Source: Acidaminococcus hominis (GTDB lineage Bacteria > Bacillota > Negativicutes > Acidaminococcales > Acidaminococcaceae). From it: a DNA stretch of 51,811 nt. How positions within the stretch are numbered: the first letter of the stretch is position 1; each line of letters starts with the position of its first letter. The stretch lies in the NCBI RefSeq assembly GCF_021044795.1, contig NZ_JAJNOP010000017.1. The stretch is one strand, 5' to 3'. The notes beneath the pieces were generated by a model. It saw only the letters and a list, made by a program, of their open reading frames with translations, did not search any database and was not told the DNA's origin. Made by a program: the position numbers and the translations under genes. Positions 1 to 8,613 of this stretch are shown here, piece after piece.

Positions 1-257
1 GTGGCCGTTTGCAGCGGAATTTGGGCCGTTTGACCCCTATGCAAAAACATAATAGCTACCAAATGGCGGCGTAGAGGTTTATATTATTAGGAACTGTCTA
101 CTTGACGGGGAGCACACCACAATGGGGAAGGCATTCATAACAATTGCTGGTCATCTTCTTATCTGCACTATACATTAGATTTTACTTGACCAGTAGGGGG
201 CTGCGGACGCTTCCAGCAAAGCGTTGCGATCACGTCCAAATATCTTCACAAGTTACC
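1..257. other. gene-free window edge, possible mobile-element end
   Basis: No convincing gene is visible. The first 32 bases carry GGCCGTTTG twice (3-11 and 24-32), a 21-base period reminiscent of the repeated terminal motifs of some insertion sequences. No transposase is in view, so this is only a hint that an element may lie just outside the window. Confidence 0.25.
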
Positions 258-258
258 A

Positions 259-304
259 AGAAAGGGTACCTGCGGCTCTCGTGCCGCAGGTACCCTTTCT
301 TTTT
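259..304. terminator. strong hairpin terminator
   Basis: An 18-bp perfect inverted repeat (259-276 with 283-300, loop of 6) is followed on the plus strand by a T run. It lies 14 bases past the stop of the minus-strand aldo/keto reductase at 318. The U-tract favours plus-strand termination, but the stem could also end the reductase operon from the other side. Confidence 0.75.
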
Positions 305-317
305 GCTGCCCTTTCCA

Positions 318-1166
318 TCAGTCGTGGATGGTGACCTTCCCAATGTACAGAGCATTCTTGGGATCCATTTCGTCGTAGATGGTGCTCTTGCCGGTATCCA
401 GGGCTTTAATCTGGGCCATGTCTTCATCGCTCAGGGCAAAGTCGAAGACCTGGAGGTTCTCCTGCATCCGTTCCAGATGCACGGATTTGGGAATCACCAC
501 AATATCCCGCTGGAGCAGCCAGCGCAGCATGACCTGGCCGGTGGTCTTGCCGTATTTGGCCCCGATGGCTTTCAATACGGGATTGGCAAAGACCTGGTTG
601 TTGCCTTCGGCAAAGGGTGCCCAGGCTTCATGCTGGATGCCATTGGCCGCCATAAAGTCATGCTCGGCCCATTTCTGGTCCCACACGTTGGTTTCAATCT
701 GGTTCACCTGGGGCTTTACGGCATTGCAGTTGAACAGGTCAGCCAGCCGTTCGTTCCAGAAACTGGTCACGCCGATGGCCCGGATGCGGCCTTCCTGGTA
801 CAGCCGTTCCATGGCTCTCCAGGCCCCATAGTAGTCCCCATAGGGCTTATGGATCAGGTACAGGTCCAAATAGTCCAGGCCCAGTTTCTTCAGGGAGGTG
901 TCAAAGGCTTTCAGGGTGTTGTCGTACCCATGGTCCTGTACCCACAGTTTGGTGGTGATGAACAGGTCTTCCCGCTTTTTGCCGCTGTGCTTTAAGGCGG
1001 CGCCCACCTGCTCCTCGTTGCTATAGGCGGCTGCGGTATCGATCAATTGGTACCCGGCGCCCAGGGCTTCTTCCACAGCCTTTTGGGTAATTTCCGGCGG
1101 GGTCTGGTACACGCCATACCCCAGTTTCGGCATTTTGACTCCATTATTTAACGTAACAAATTCCAT
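318..1166 (-). CDS. aldo/keto reductase
   Basis: This 282-residue protein is a single-domain NAD(P)H-dependent aldo/keto reductase (TIM barrel), which reduces aldehydes or ketones to alcohols in the cytoplasm. The family's catalytic tetrad is visible: Asp43 in LIDTAAAY, Tyr48, Lys73 in TTKLW and His106 in LIHKP. The length is normal for the family. The ATG has a good ribosome site (AAGGAGCGAG). It lies 14 bases after a second reductase and the two form an operon; the pair share the same active-site layout and look like an old duplication. The physiological substrate cannot be told from sequence. A divergent LysR regulator upstream of the pair probably controls it. Confidence 0.9.
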   Translation of the reverse strand: MEFVTLNNGVKMPKLGYGVYQTPPEITQKAVEEALGAGYQLIDTAAAYSNEEQVGAALKHSGKKREDLFITTKLWVQDHGYDNTLKAFDTSLKKLGLDYLDLYLIHKPYGDYYGAWRAMERLYQEGRIRAIGVTSFWNERLADLFNCNAVKPQVNQIETNVWDQKWAEHDFMAANGIQHEAWAPFAEGNNQVFANPVLKAIGAKYGKTTGQVMLRWLLQRDIVVIPKSVHLERMQENLQVFDFALSDEDMAQIKALDTGKSTIYDEMDPKNALYIGKVTIHD

Positions 1167-1180
1167 GTTTCTCGCTCCTT

Positions 1181-2032
1181 TCAGCGTTCAAACGGCAGGT
1201 GCATCTGCGCATATTTTTCTTCCGTGGCATTGTCCGGCTCGTAATAGCTCTTTTTCCCGTTCAGGGCAGCCATAGCTTCCAGTTCCTCCGGGGTCAGGGC
1301 AAAATCGAAAAGGGCGAAATTGTCCCGGATGTGGTCGGGATTCTTGGACCCGGGAATGGTGATGAAGCCCTTTTGGACCGCCCAGCGGAGAATGACCTGG
1401 GCAGCGCTTTTGTGCACCCGGTCGGCAATGGCCGTGATGACCGGTTCCTGCAAAAGCTCCGGGTCCCCGTGGCCCAGGGGATACCAGCCCATGAGTTTGG
1501 TACCCAGGGGCGCCAATACGTCCAGCACGTCCTGGCGGATTCTATAGGGATGGGTCTCTAACTGCACCACCTGGGGCTTCACCGCAGCCGCCTCCAACAG
1601 GCGCGTCAGCTTCTCCCCGTGGAAATTGGAAATGCCCAGGCTCCGGGCCTTCCCTTCCTGGTACGCCCGCTCCAGCTGCCGGTAGCCGGCAAGAAAATCC
1701 CCGGCGGGCTGATGGATGAACAGCAGGTCCACATAGGTGGTGCCCAGCCGTTTCAGGGTATCCTCTACCGCAGTGGGGCTATTGTACACAGTGGGCCACA
1801 ATTTGGTGGAAAGAAACACGTCCTCCCGGCGGCAGATACCTTCCGCATAGGCTCTTTGGAGCCCCTCCCCCACTGCTTTTTCGTTCAAATAGGCGTTGGC
1901 CGTATCAATCAGCCGGTACCCGTTCTTTAAGGCGGTGTACACGGCCTGGGCGGTAACTTCCGGGGCCACCATAAAGGTCCCCAGGCCCAAAAGGGGCACC
2001 TTGACCCCATTGGACAATTCCGTATATTCCAT
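1181..2032 (-). CDS. aldo/keto reductase (first gene of pair)
   Basis: A 283-residue aldo/keto reductase with tetrad Asp43, Tyr48, Lys77 and His107 (LIDTANAY, STKLW, FIHQP). The chosen ATG at 2032 is preceded by AAAGGAG at good spacing and gives the standard N-terminus MEYTELSNG; an upstream in-frame start would add 16 atypical residues. The segment GSKNPDHIRDN near residue 250 is the usual cofactor 2'-phosphate/adenine-binding loop. It is co-transcribed with the downstream paralogue and divergent from a LysR gene. Substrate unknown. Confidence 0.9.
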   Translation of the reverse strand: MEYTELSNGVKVPLLGLGTFMVAPEVTAQAVYTALKNGYRLIDTANAYLNEKAVGEGLQRAYAEGICRREDVFLSTKLWPTVYNSPTAVEDTLKRLGTTYVDLLFIHQPAGDFLAGYRQLERAYQEGKARSLGISNFHGEKLTRLLEAAAVKPQVVQLETHPYRIRQDVLDVLAPLGTKLMGWYPLGHGDPELLQEPVITAIADRVHKSAAQVILRWAVQKGFITIPGSKNPDHIRDNFALFDFALTPEELEAMAALNGKKSYYEPDNATEEKYAQMHLPFER

Positions 2033-2204
2033 AGCAATTTCTCCTTTCCCGGTTCTTCTGAAAATTCCTCTAAAATCCATCAGAAAAACAAATACATGTT
2101 ATATTTTAGTAAACAACTGTAACATTCTTCTCACTTTTCTTATTTTAAAAGAAAAACTAAAAAAAATAAAATGTCAAAAAAGGATTCCACTATATCATCG
2201 CTGA

Positions 2205-2217
2205 ATAGTATCACTAT
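2205..2217. promoter_or_regulatory. candidate LysR operator
   Basis: ATAGT-ATC-ACTAT is a short inverted repeat of LysR-box type (T-N11-A). It lies in the divergent gap just upstream of the LysR ribosome site, a usual position for autoregulation. Seen by eye only. Confidence 0.35.
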
Positions 2218-2238
2218 CAAGGGGGAAAGGAGGACTAT

Positions 2239-3099
2239 ATGCTTGAGAGTTTTCTATTGGAACAATTCCTAGCCTTTGCCGATTGCGGAACCTTATCAGC
2301 TGCGGCAGAGAAGCTGCATACGTCCCAGCCGGCACTGTCCCGCTCCATGAAGAAGCTGGAACAGGAACTGGGTGTAGCCTTGTTTATCCGCCGCAAGAAC
2401 CAGCTGCAGCTTAACGAAACCGGCCAATATGCCTTACTGTACGCCCGTGAGCTTCTTCGTGCCAACGAGGAATTTACCCATCGGGTGCAGCTGTATGACC
2501 GAAGCCTGCGGACTATAAATATTGGTTATGGCGCTCCGGTGCCACAAATGGTGCTGACGCCCTTGATCAACAGCCTGTTCGGAGGTATGCGCCTGTCAGC
2601 GGATATGAAGGATGACCGGGATTTTCTTAAACGGTTGTCGGACCATACGTACCAATTGGTAGTAACCCACAAGGCTTCGCCGGACAGCGGTGCTTTCCTT
2701 GCCAAGAAGTGCGGTCACGAAGATTTGTTCCTGTCGCTTCCGCCGGGGCATCCCCTGGCCTTTTCGCCGGAAATCCATTTGAAGGATCTGGATGGCCTGA
2801 ACATCCTGCTCCTGTACCAAATTGGTTTCTGGGCTGCCATGACCAAGGATAAGACGCCCCACACCCATTACCTGCTGCAGGTCCAGCGGGAAGCCTTTCA
2901 GGAGCTGGCCCGTAATTCCGGCTACCCCAGCTTCAGTTCCAGCTACTATTTGAACCGAGGCGAAAAGCTCCCCGGGCAGATCAATATCCCCATCGCCGAT
3001 CCAGAGTGCCATGTGGATTATTACCTGGTCTGCCTGAAAAAAGACCAGCACCGTTTTGAGCCACTGTTTGCGGAGGTTAACGAAAAAACCGTGTGGTAG
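2239..3099 (+). CDS. LysR-family transcriptional regulator
   Basis: A 286-residue LysR-type regulator. The N-terminal winged helix-turn-helix is clear (about residues 5-64; FADCGTLSAAAEKLHTSQPA then SRSMKKLEQELG), followed by a less conserved effector-binding domain from about residue 90. The ATG follows GGAAAGGAGG. The gene diverges from the two aldo/keto reductases across a gap of about 200 bases, so it most likely regulates them and itself. The effector domain is somewhat short and the ligand is not predictable. Confidence 0.9.
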   Translation: MLESFLLEQFLAFADCGTLSAAAEKLHTSQPALSRSMKKLEQELGVALFIRRKNQLQLNETGQYALLYARELLRANEEFTHRVQLYDRSLRTINIGYGAPVPQMVLTPLINSLFGGMRLSADMKDDRDFLKRLSDHTYQLVVTHKASPDSGAFLAKKCGHEDLFLSLPPGHPLAFSPEIHLKDLDGLNILLLYQIGFWAAMTKDKTPHTHYLLQVQREAFQELARNSGYPSFSSSYYLNRGEKLPGQINIPIADPECHVDYYLVCLKKDQHRFEPLFAEVNEKTVW

Positions 3100-3215
3100 C
3101 AGGCTGCTGCAGAGGTTCACTCCATTGTTTCCTGCGTTTTAGGAGTCCCTTGGGGGATACTTTACCAACAGCAAAATTGCCGCCTGATTTGTGGACAATT
3201 TTCTGATTATAGCCG

Positions 3216-3244
3216 TTGACAAATGTATTCAGCAAGTGTACTAT
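3216..3244 (+). promoter_or_regulatory. sigma70-type promoter for the dehydrogenase/flavodiiron operon
   Basis: TTGACA at 3216-3221, a 17-base spacer and TACTAT at 3239-3244, about 115 bases upstream of the acyl-CoA dehydrogenase fusion gene. A near-consensus -35 suggests strong, largely constitutive expression. Confidence 0.75.
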
Positions 3245-3360
3245 TAAAGCGTAGAATAATTATTAATAAGTTTTAATTTTCGATTACTAGGTTGAGTTCA
3301 TACCAAACCGCAAGGTTGGCAGGGACGGAGGATGTTTCCACTACAGAGGAGGTTACAGAG

Positions 3361-5268
3361 ATGTTATTCACCACAACGAACGACCATGAAGAATTTCGTG
3401 CCCAAGTACGTGGTTTTGCTGAGGCAAAGATTAAACCCATTGCCTTCATGCTGGACAAGGAAAACAAATTCCCTGACGAAGAAGTTGCCGAAATGGGCAA
3501 ACTGGGCTGGCTGGGTATTCCTTATCCGAAAGAATACGGCGGCATGGGCCTGGATTACATTGACTACGCCATTGCTGTTGAAGAATTGGCCAGAGTCGAC
3601 GGCGGTGCCGGCGTAATCCTGTCCGCTCACGTTTCCCTGGGTTCCTACCCCATCTTCGCCTATGGCACGGAAGAACAAAAGAAAAAATATTTGACCCCGC
3701 TGGCATCCGGCAAGAAACTGGCTGCTTTCGGCCTGACCGAACCCAATGCCGGGTCCGATGCTGGTGAAACCGAAACCACTGCCGTATTCGATGGCCAGAA
3801 CTGGATTTTGAACGGCAACAAGATTTTCATCACCAACGCCGGCAAAGCAGATACCTATGTAGTATTTGCCGTAACGGAACCTGGCAAAGGCACCAAGGGC
3901 ATCAGCGCCTTCATCGTAGAAAAAGGCATGCCCGGTTTCACCTTCGGCGATCACTATGACAAACTGGGGATTCGTTCCTCCGCTACGGCAGAACTGATCT
4001 TCAACAATGTGAAACTGCCGAAAGAAAACCTGCTGGGCCGTCAGGGCAAAGGCTTCAACATTGCCATGGCTACCCTGGACGGCGGCCGTATCGGCATTGC
4101 TGCCCAGGCTTTGGGTATTGCCCAGGGCGCTTACGAAGCTGCTTTGAACTACTCCAAAGAAAGAATCCAATTCGGCGCTCCTATTTGCCAACAGGAAGGC
4201 GTATCCTTCAAGCTGGCTGACATGGCCACCAAGATCCGGGCTGCCCGTTTCCTGGTTTACAGCGCTGCTGAACTGAAGACCAACCACGAATCCTACGGCA
4301 TGGAAGCTGCCATGGCCAAGATGTACGCTTCTGATGTGGCTGAACAAGTGACCACGGAAGCCCTGCAAATCTTCGGCGGCACTGGCTACCTGAAGGGCAT
4401 GGACGTGGAACGCTTCTACAGAGATTCCAAGATTACCCAAATTTACGAAGGCACCAACGAAATTCAAAGAGTGGTTATTGCCTCCTACATTACGGACCGT
4501 ATGTCCAACACCAAACACGCCGGCACCACCAAGGCCAACAACACCATTACCGGTGCCCGCAAGAAACAAATCTTCAAGGATGGTACTCCTGAAGAACAGG
4601 TCAATGCTTTGGTAGAAGCCCTGAAGGGCGACGGCTACGACTTCACCGTGGGCATTCCCATGGACACCCCCATTGTGGATGCAGAACGGGTAGTCAGCGC
4701 TGGTAAAGGCATTGGCTCCAAAGAAAACATGAAACTGATTTATGACCTGGCCAAAGCTGCCGGTGCTGCCGTAGGGTCCTCCCGGCCTGTAGCAGAAACC
4801 CTGCAATATGTTCCTATTGAACGGTATGTGGGCATGTCCGGCCAGAAGTTCAACGGCAACCTGTACATTGCCTGCGGTATTTCCGGTGCCGTACAGCATC
4901 TGAAAGGCATCAAGAATGCCACCACCATCGTAGCCATCAACACCAACGCCGGTGCTCCTATCTTCAAGAACTGCGACTATGGTATTGTAGGCGACGTGAA
5001 TGTGATCCTGCCGCTGCTGGCCAAGGCTCTGGACAATGGTCAACCCAAGAAACCCGCTCCTCCTATGGTTAAGATGAAGAGACCTCTGATTATCAAAGAA
5101 GTTCCGGAAGGGCATTATGTCTGCAACGGCTGCGGCTACGAATATGATCCGGATCTGGGCGATCCTGATGCCGATATCAAACCGGGCACCAAGTTTGCAG
5201 ATCTGCCGGAAGATTGGGTATGCCCGCTGTGCAACTCCGAAAAAGACAAGTTCGTGCCGGTAAAATAA
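3361..5268 (+). CDS. acyl-CoA dehydrogenase-EtfA-rubredoxin fusion
   Basis: This 635-residue protein joins three redox modules. Residues 1-380 are a short-chain (butyryl-CoA type) acyl-CoA dehydrogenase with FAD/substrate motifs (GLTEPNAGSDAG at 124-135) and the catalytic Glu363 in YEGTNEIQR. Residues about 439-560 match the FAD-binding C-terminal domain of electron transfer flavoprotein alpha (SAGKGIGSKEN, GISGAVQHL, AINTNAGAPIF). Residues 586-632 are a rubredoxin with Cys588, 591, 621 and 624. The start at 3361 follows GGAGG; an earlier in-frame TTG lacks a good site. The next gene is a flavodiiron protein, a known rubredoxin partner. I infer that electrons pass from an acyl-CoA or NADH-linked Etf through the two tethered domains to the flavodiiron enzyme. 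No separate Etf genes are in the window. Confidence 0.92.
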   Translation: MLFTTTNDHEEFRAQVRGFAEAKIKPIAFMLDKENKFPDEEVAEMGKLGWLGIPYPKEYGGMGLDYIDYAIAVEELARVDGGAGVILSAHVSLGSYPIFAYGTEEQKKKYLTPLASGKKLAAFGLTEPNAGSDAGETETTAVFDGQNWILNGNKIFITNAGKADTYVVFAVTEPGKGTKGISAFIVEKGMPGFTFGDHYDKLGIRSSATAELIFNNVKLPKENLLGRQGKGFNIAMATLDGGRIGIAAQALGIAQGAYEAALNYSKERIQFGAPICQQEGVSFKLADMATKIRAARFLVYSAAELKTNHESYGMEAAMAKMYASDVAEQVTTEALQIFGGTGYLKGMDVERFYRDSKITQIYEGTNEIQRVVIASYITDRMSNTKHAGTTKANNTITGARKKQIFKDGTPEEQVNALVEALKGDGYDFTVGIPMDTPIVDAERVVSAGKGIGSKENMKLIYDLAKAAGAAVGSSRPVAETLQYVPIERYVGMSGQKFNGNLYIACGISGAVQHLKGIKNATTIVAINTNAGAPIFKNCDYGIVGDVNVILPLLAKALDNGQPKKPAPPMVKMKRPLIIKEVPEGHYVCNGCGYEYDPDLGDPDADIKPGTKFADLPEDWVCPLCNSEKDKFVPVK

Positions 5269-5350
5269 GGCGTGTCAGCCCTTAACGATCAACTAGACGT
5301 GTCTGAGGAGGAGGGGCCTCTCCTCCCCACACCTGTGAAGGAGAATCAAT

Positions 5351-6565
5351 ATGGAATGTGTTAGAAAATTAACGAATGACTTATATTGGGTAGGTGCAGA
5401 TGATCGCCGGCTGGAATTGTTTGAAAACATCCATCCCATTCCCCGGGGCGTCTCCTACAACTCTTATCTGCTGCTGGACGAAAAAACCGTCCTGTTCGAT
5501 ACGGCTGACTGGTCCGTATGCCGTCAGTTCCTGGACAACATTGAAGGCGTGCTAAAGGGCCGTCCTTTGGACTTCATGGTTGTCAACCACGTGGAACCCG
5601 ACCATGCCGCTTCCCTCCAGGAAGTGCTGCTGCGTCACCCGGAAACCGTAGTCGTCAGCACCGAGCAAGCCTTTACCCTGCTGCACCAATTTGGCTACAA
5701 GGTTGAAAAACAAGATATCGTCAAGGAAGGCGATACCCGTACCTTCGGCAAACATACCATTGCCTTCGTAGAAGCTCCTATGGTCCACTGGCCGGAAGTT
5801 ATGGTATCCTTCGATACCAAAGACGGCGTCCTGTTCTCCGCCGATGCCTTCGGTTCCTTCGGGGCCCTGGGCGGCCGGATTTTCAACGACGAAGTGAACT
5901 TCGACCGTGACTGGCTGGACGATGCCCGCCGCTACTACACCAACATTGTTGGCAAGTACGGCCCTCATGTACTGGACCTCTTGGGCAAAGCCAAGGCCCT
6001 GAAGCTGGACATCAAGATGATTGCCCCGCTGCATGGTCCGGTGTGGAGAAGCAACCTGGGCTACATCCTGGACAAATACGTACATTGGGCTTCCTATGAA
6101 CCCGAAGAAAAAGGCGTTCTGCTGGTCTATGCTTCCATGTACGGCAACACTGAAAGCACCGCTTCCATTTTGGCCGCCAAACTGGCTGAAAAGGGCATGA
6201 CAAACATTGCCATGTACGATGTGTCCAAGACCAATGTTTCCTACCTGATTTCCGACGCCTTCAAATACAGCCACATTGTACTGGCTTCCGTAACCTACAA
6301 CCTGGGTATTTATCCCAAGATGCTGAACTTCCTGGAAGACATGAAGGCCCTGAACGTACAAAAACGGATCGTGGGCATCATCGAAAACGGTTCCTGGGCT
6401 TGTACTGTAGGCGGCTTGATGCAGGACTTCCTGGAAAACCAGATGAAAGCCATGACCGTGCTGCAAGATGGCGTAACCATCAACTCCAGCATGACCGCTG
6501 GCCAAAACCGTTCCATGGACGACCTGGTAAGTGCCCTGGTAAACTCCATCAACGGCAAAGAATAA
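5351..6565 (+). CDS. flavodiiron protein (A-type flavoprotein, FprA-like)
   Basis: A 404-residue flavodiiron protein, a cytoplasmic enzyme that reduces O2 to water and/or NO to N2O. The N-terminal metallo-beta-lactamase-like domain (1-250) has a full set of diiron ligands: His80, Glu82, Asp84 and His85 (HVEPDH), His146, Asp165 and His228 (PLHGP). Residues 255-404 are a flavodoxin domain with the FMN-binding loop YASMYGNTEST. It follows the rubredoxin-tailed dehydrogenase by 82 bases in the same direction, fitting rubredoxin as electron donor. In strict anaerobes such proteins protect against oxygen. O2 versus NO preference cannot be decided here. Confidence 0.95.
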   Translation: MECVRKLTNDLYWVGADDRRLELFENIHPIPRGVSYNSYLLLDEKTVLFDTADWSVCRQFLDNIEGVLKGRPLDFMVVNHVEPDHAASLQEVLLRHPETVVVSTEQAFTLLHQFGYKVEKQDIVKEGDTRTFGKHTIAFVEAPMVHWPEVMVSFDTKDGVLFSADAFGSFGALGGRIFNDEVNFDRDWLDDARRYYTNIVGKYGPHVLDLLGKAKALKLDIKMIAPLHGPVWRSNLGYILDKYVHWASYEPEEKGVLLVYASMYGNTESTASILAAKLAEKGMTNIAMYDVSKTNVSYLISDAFKYSHIVLASVTYNLGIYPKMLNFLEDMKALNVQKRIVGIIENGSWACTVGGLMQDFLENQMKAMTVLQDGVTINSSMTAGQNRSMDDLVSALVNSINGKE

Positions 6566-6614
6566 ATTCATTCACCCTCCCGTCAGACGGGGCCTCCTCC
6601 CCCGCTGACAGCCA

Positions 6615-6651
6615 AAGGACGCAGGCATTAAGCCTGCGTCCTTATATTTTT
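6615..6651 (+). terminator. terminator after flavodiiron gene
   Basis: A 12-bp perfect stem (AAGGACGCAGGC with its complement, 5-base loop) followed by TATATTTTT, about 50 bases past the flavodiiron stop. Confidence 0.85.
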
Positions 6652-6690
6652 AAAGACCGTGTCCCTGCTTTGGCGAGGGCACGGTCTTTT
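6652..6690. terminator. second hairpin between converging genes
   Basis: A stem built on AAAGACCGTG and its complement lies directly after the first terminator and 28 bases from the stop of the minus-strand MmgE/PrpD gene. It probably stops transcription arriving from the right. Confidence 0.65.
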
Positions 6691-6717
6691 GCGTCTATAT
6701 TTTGTTTGGCTGTATAT

Positions 6718-8142
6718 CTACAACAAAGGCAGCCGCTCCAGCTTGGGCAGGGCAAGAAGTTTCTCCGCCAACACCTGCGCCTGCGCCCCATACCGGACTG
6801 CCAACAGGCCGGAAGCTTTGGCCAGGGCGTCTTCTTGGGAAAGCGGATGCTGGAAGGAGCCTGCCGGGTCCTGGACCAACTGGCGAAAGGTCCTACCAGC
6901 TTCCAGGGTTACCTGCACCCAAGCGCTCCAATGGGCAGGATAAGCCGCTGTCAGCTCCGGATCCTCTTTTACCTGGATTTTGGTCATAAGCTGCTGCACC
7001 AAAGGCATTCTGATTTCTCTTTGCGTAAACAGGCTTTGGTCCACCCTTCCATACAATAAGGCACAGGCCACCGTATACGGCAGGGAAAACCGGGCTTCCA
7101 GCGGAGTTTGCGGCCGAAGGCAGCCCTCGCTGTAAGCGCATTGAGCATACCCGATTTGGTAAATCCCTACTTGCAGATCCCGGAGCTTTTGGCTCAGCAC
7201 CTTGGGAGACACCGTTTCCGGCAGGTTTAGGGCCTGTAGGATTTCCCGGCGCAGGAGCTTAGCCGCATCAATACTGCTGTGGGCCGACCGGCAGCAGGGA
7301 TAGGGTTTCATATCCATGTGCAGAATTTCCCAGGTTTCCCCCAGGTTTGCCGCCACCTGTTCCAAGCAACCTCCATCGCTCATGGCCTTGAGCAGCCCTC
7401 CATCCTGGGCCTCCAAGATATGGACAGGACCTGTCATCCCAGCCCGGGCAAAAAGGGCGCTGCGCAGGCCAGCTGCGGCCGCCTGTCCCGGGTTCAGCAC
7501 TTTGGAATTGGTTCCATCACCCAAAAAAGCCCATACTCCGGTAGCCTGGGAACCAGCAAGTCCCAGAGCATTTGCGGTCTGCTCCGGGTTCAACTGAAGC
7601 AGGTGGGCACAAGCCGCGGCTGCGCCAAATACCCCGCAGGTCGAAGTGGCGTGCCAGCCCCTTTTCCGGTGTTCCGTGACGCCAAAGGCCCGGCCAATCC
7701 GAAAAGCAGTCTCATAACCTGCCACCACCGCAGTCAAAAGCTCCTTTCCCGAGCTTTGCAGCCGTTCGCCCAAGCTCCAGGCAGCCGGAATCAAACAGGC
7801 GGAACCATGGCATTTGGACGCCGGGTGTACGTCGTCCAGTTCAAGGGTGTGGGCCAGCATGGCATTCAGCAATGACGCAGACTCTACTGACCAGGTACGT
7901 CCTTCCGGTTCACCCCATAGATGCACCCCCTGGGCAGGGGGGCCCCCAGAAAGCATTTCCACAGCCTCTTTCAGGTGTTCCACCAAAGGGTCCCCGCTGG
8001 CCCCCACACTGACGCTGACCAGGTCCAAAACCCGGTACACCACGGCCTGCTGCACGTTTTGAGGCAGCTGCTCCCAGGTCAGCGCTGCGGTAAAGGCAGC
8101 CAACTGCGCCAGGGGCGCTTGCCTTTTCTCGTTTTCAGTCAT
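6718..8142 (-). CDS. MmgE/PrpD family protein
   Basis: A 474-residue member of the MmgE/PrpD superfamily, recognised from its helical N-terminal domain with the TLELDDVHPASKCHGSA segment (about residues 98-115) and the C-terminal segment with YPCCRSAHSSIDA (about 282-294). Known members include 2-methylcitrate dehydratase, cis-aconitate decarboxylase and iminodisuccinate epimerase, so the family acts on C4-C7 di- and tricarboxylates. It is the last gene of a five-gene operon, 2 bases after RidA. With PrpF in the same operon a tricarboxylate or branched dicarboxylate substrate is plausible, but prpB/prpC are absent, so this is not a standard methylcitrate cycle. Exact reaction unknown. Confidence 0.88.
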   Translation of the reverse strand: MTENEKRQAPLAQLAAFTAALTWEQLPQNVQQAVVYRVLDLVSVSVGASGDPLVEHLKEAVEMLSGGPPAQGVHLWGEPEGRTWSVESASLLNAMLAHTLELDDVHPASKCHGSACLIPAAWSLGERLQSSGKELLTAVVAGYETAFRIGRAFGVTEHRKRGWHATSTCGVFGAAAACAHLLQLNPEQTANALGLAGSQATGVWAFLGDGTNSKVLNPGQAAAAGLRSALFARAGMTGPVHILEAQDGGLLKAMSDGGCLEQVAANLGETWEILHMDMKPYPCCRSAHSSIDAAKLLRREILQALNLPETVSPKVLSQKLRDLQVGIYQIGYAQCAYSEGCLRPQTPLEARFSLPYTVACALLYGRVDQSLFTQREIRMPLVQQLMTKIQVKEDPELTAAYPAHWSAWVQVTLEAGRTFRQLVQDPAGSFQHPLSQEDALAKASGLLAVRYGAQAQVLAEKLLALPKLERLPLL

Positions 8143-8144
8143 CC

Positions 8145-8513
8145 TCAGACCTCTGCAATGGCTTCCACTTCAATCTGGGCCATATGATGGGTACGCCGCA
8201 CTTCGTAGATGGCCCGGGCGGGCTTGTGTTCACCAAAAAATTCGGCATAGGCTGCATTGGCTTCGTCCCATTTGCTCATGTCGGTAATGAAAACCCGGCA
8301 CATGACAATGTGGCTGCGGTCGGCTCCTGCTTCCTGCAAAATATGTTCGATACGCTCCAGGCTCATTTTCATTTCCGGACCCATGCCGCCTTCCGGCACC
8401 TGATGGGTAAAGGGGTCCACCGAGCTTTGGCCGGAAACATAGATCATGCCGTTGGAAATGATGGCGGCGGAATAATGGCCGCTGGAAGGATGCGGGGCTT
8501 TTACAATTTTCAT
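8145..8513 (-). CDS. RidA family enamine/imine deaminase
   Basis: A 122-residue RidA (YjgF/UK114) protein of the usual length. The conserved Arg100 (KPARAIYEV), expected to hold the substrate carboxylate, and Glu117 (IEVEAIA) are present. RidA proteins hydrolyse reactive enamine/imine intermediates such as 2-aminoacrylate released by PLP enzymes. Its place between a symporter and MmgE/PrpD, in an operon that begins with a PLP alanine-racemase-like gene, suggests the pathway creates such an intermediate. The stop is 2 bases from the MmgE/PrpD start, so the two are translationally close. The ATG follows AGGAG. Confidence 0.9.
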   Translation of the reverse strand: MKIVKAPHPSSGHYSAAIISNGMIYVSGQSSVDPFTHQVPEGGMGPEMKMSLERIEHILQEAGADRSHIVMCRVFITDMSKWDEANAAYAEFFGEHKPARAIYEVRRTHHMAQIEVEAIAEV

Positions 8514-8541
8514 GATTTCTCCTCCTTGGGATACTGCCCGG

Positions 8542-8580
8542 AAAAGGCTTAGCCCGTCATTCCGTCAGCTAAGCCTTTTT
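8542..8580. terminator. hairpin between symporter and RidA genes
   Basis: A stem AAAAGGCTTAGC with its complement and a loop of about 14 bases lies in the 100-base gap between the symporter stop and the RidA start. The best T run is on the plus strand; on the minus strand it may act as a partial terminator that lowers expression of the last two genes. Confidence 0.5.
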
Positions 8581-8613
8581 CAGGGTTGTTGGTTTATTGT
8601 TAAGGGTTGTTAG

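Noticed and set aside
3364..5115. 583-codon minus-strand frame opposite the dehydrogenase fusion
   Set aside because: Antisense of a gene with catalytic and metal-binding motifs; no homology-like features of its own.
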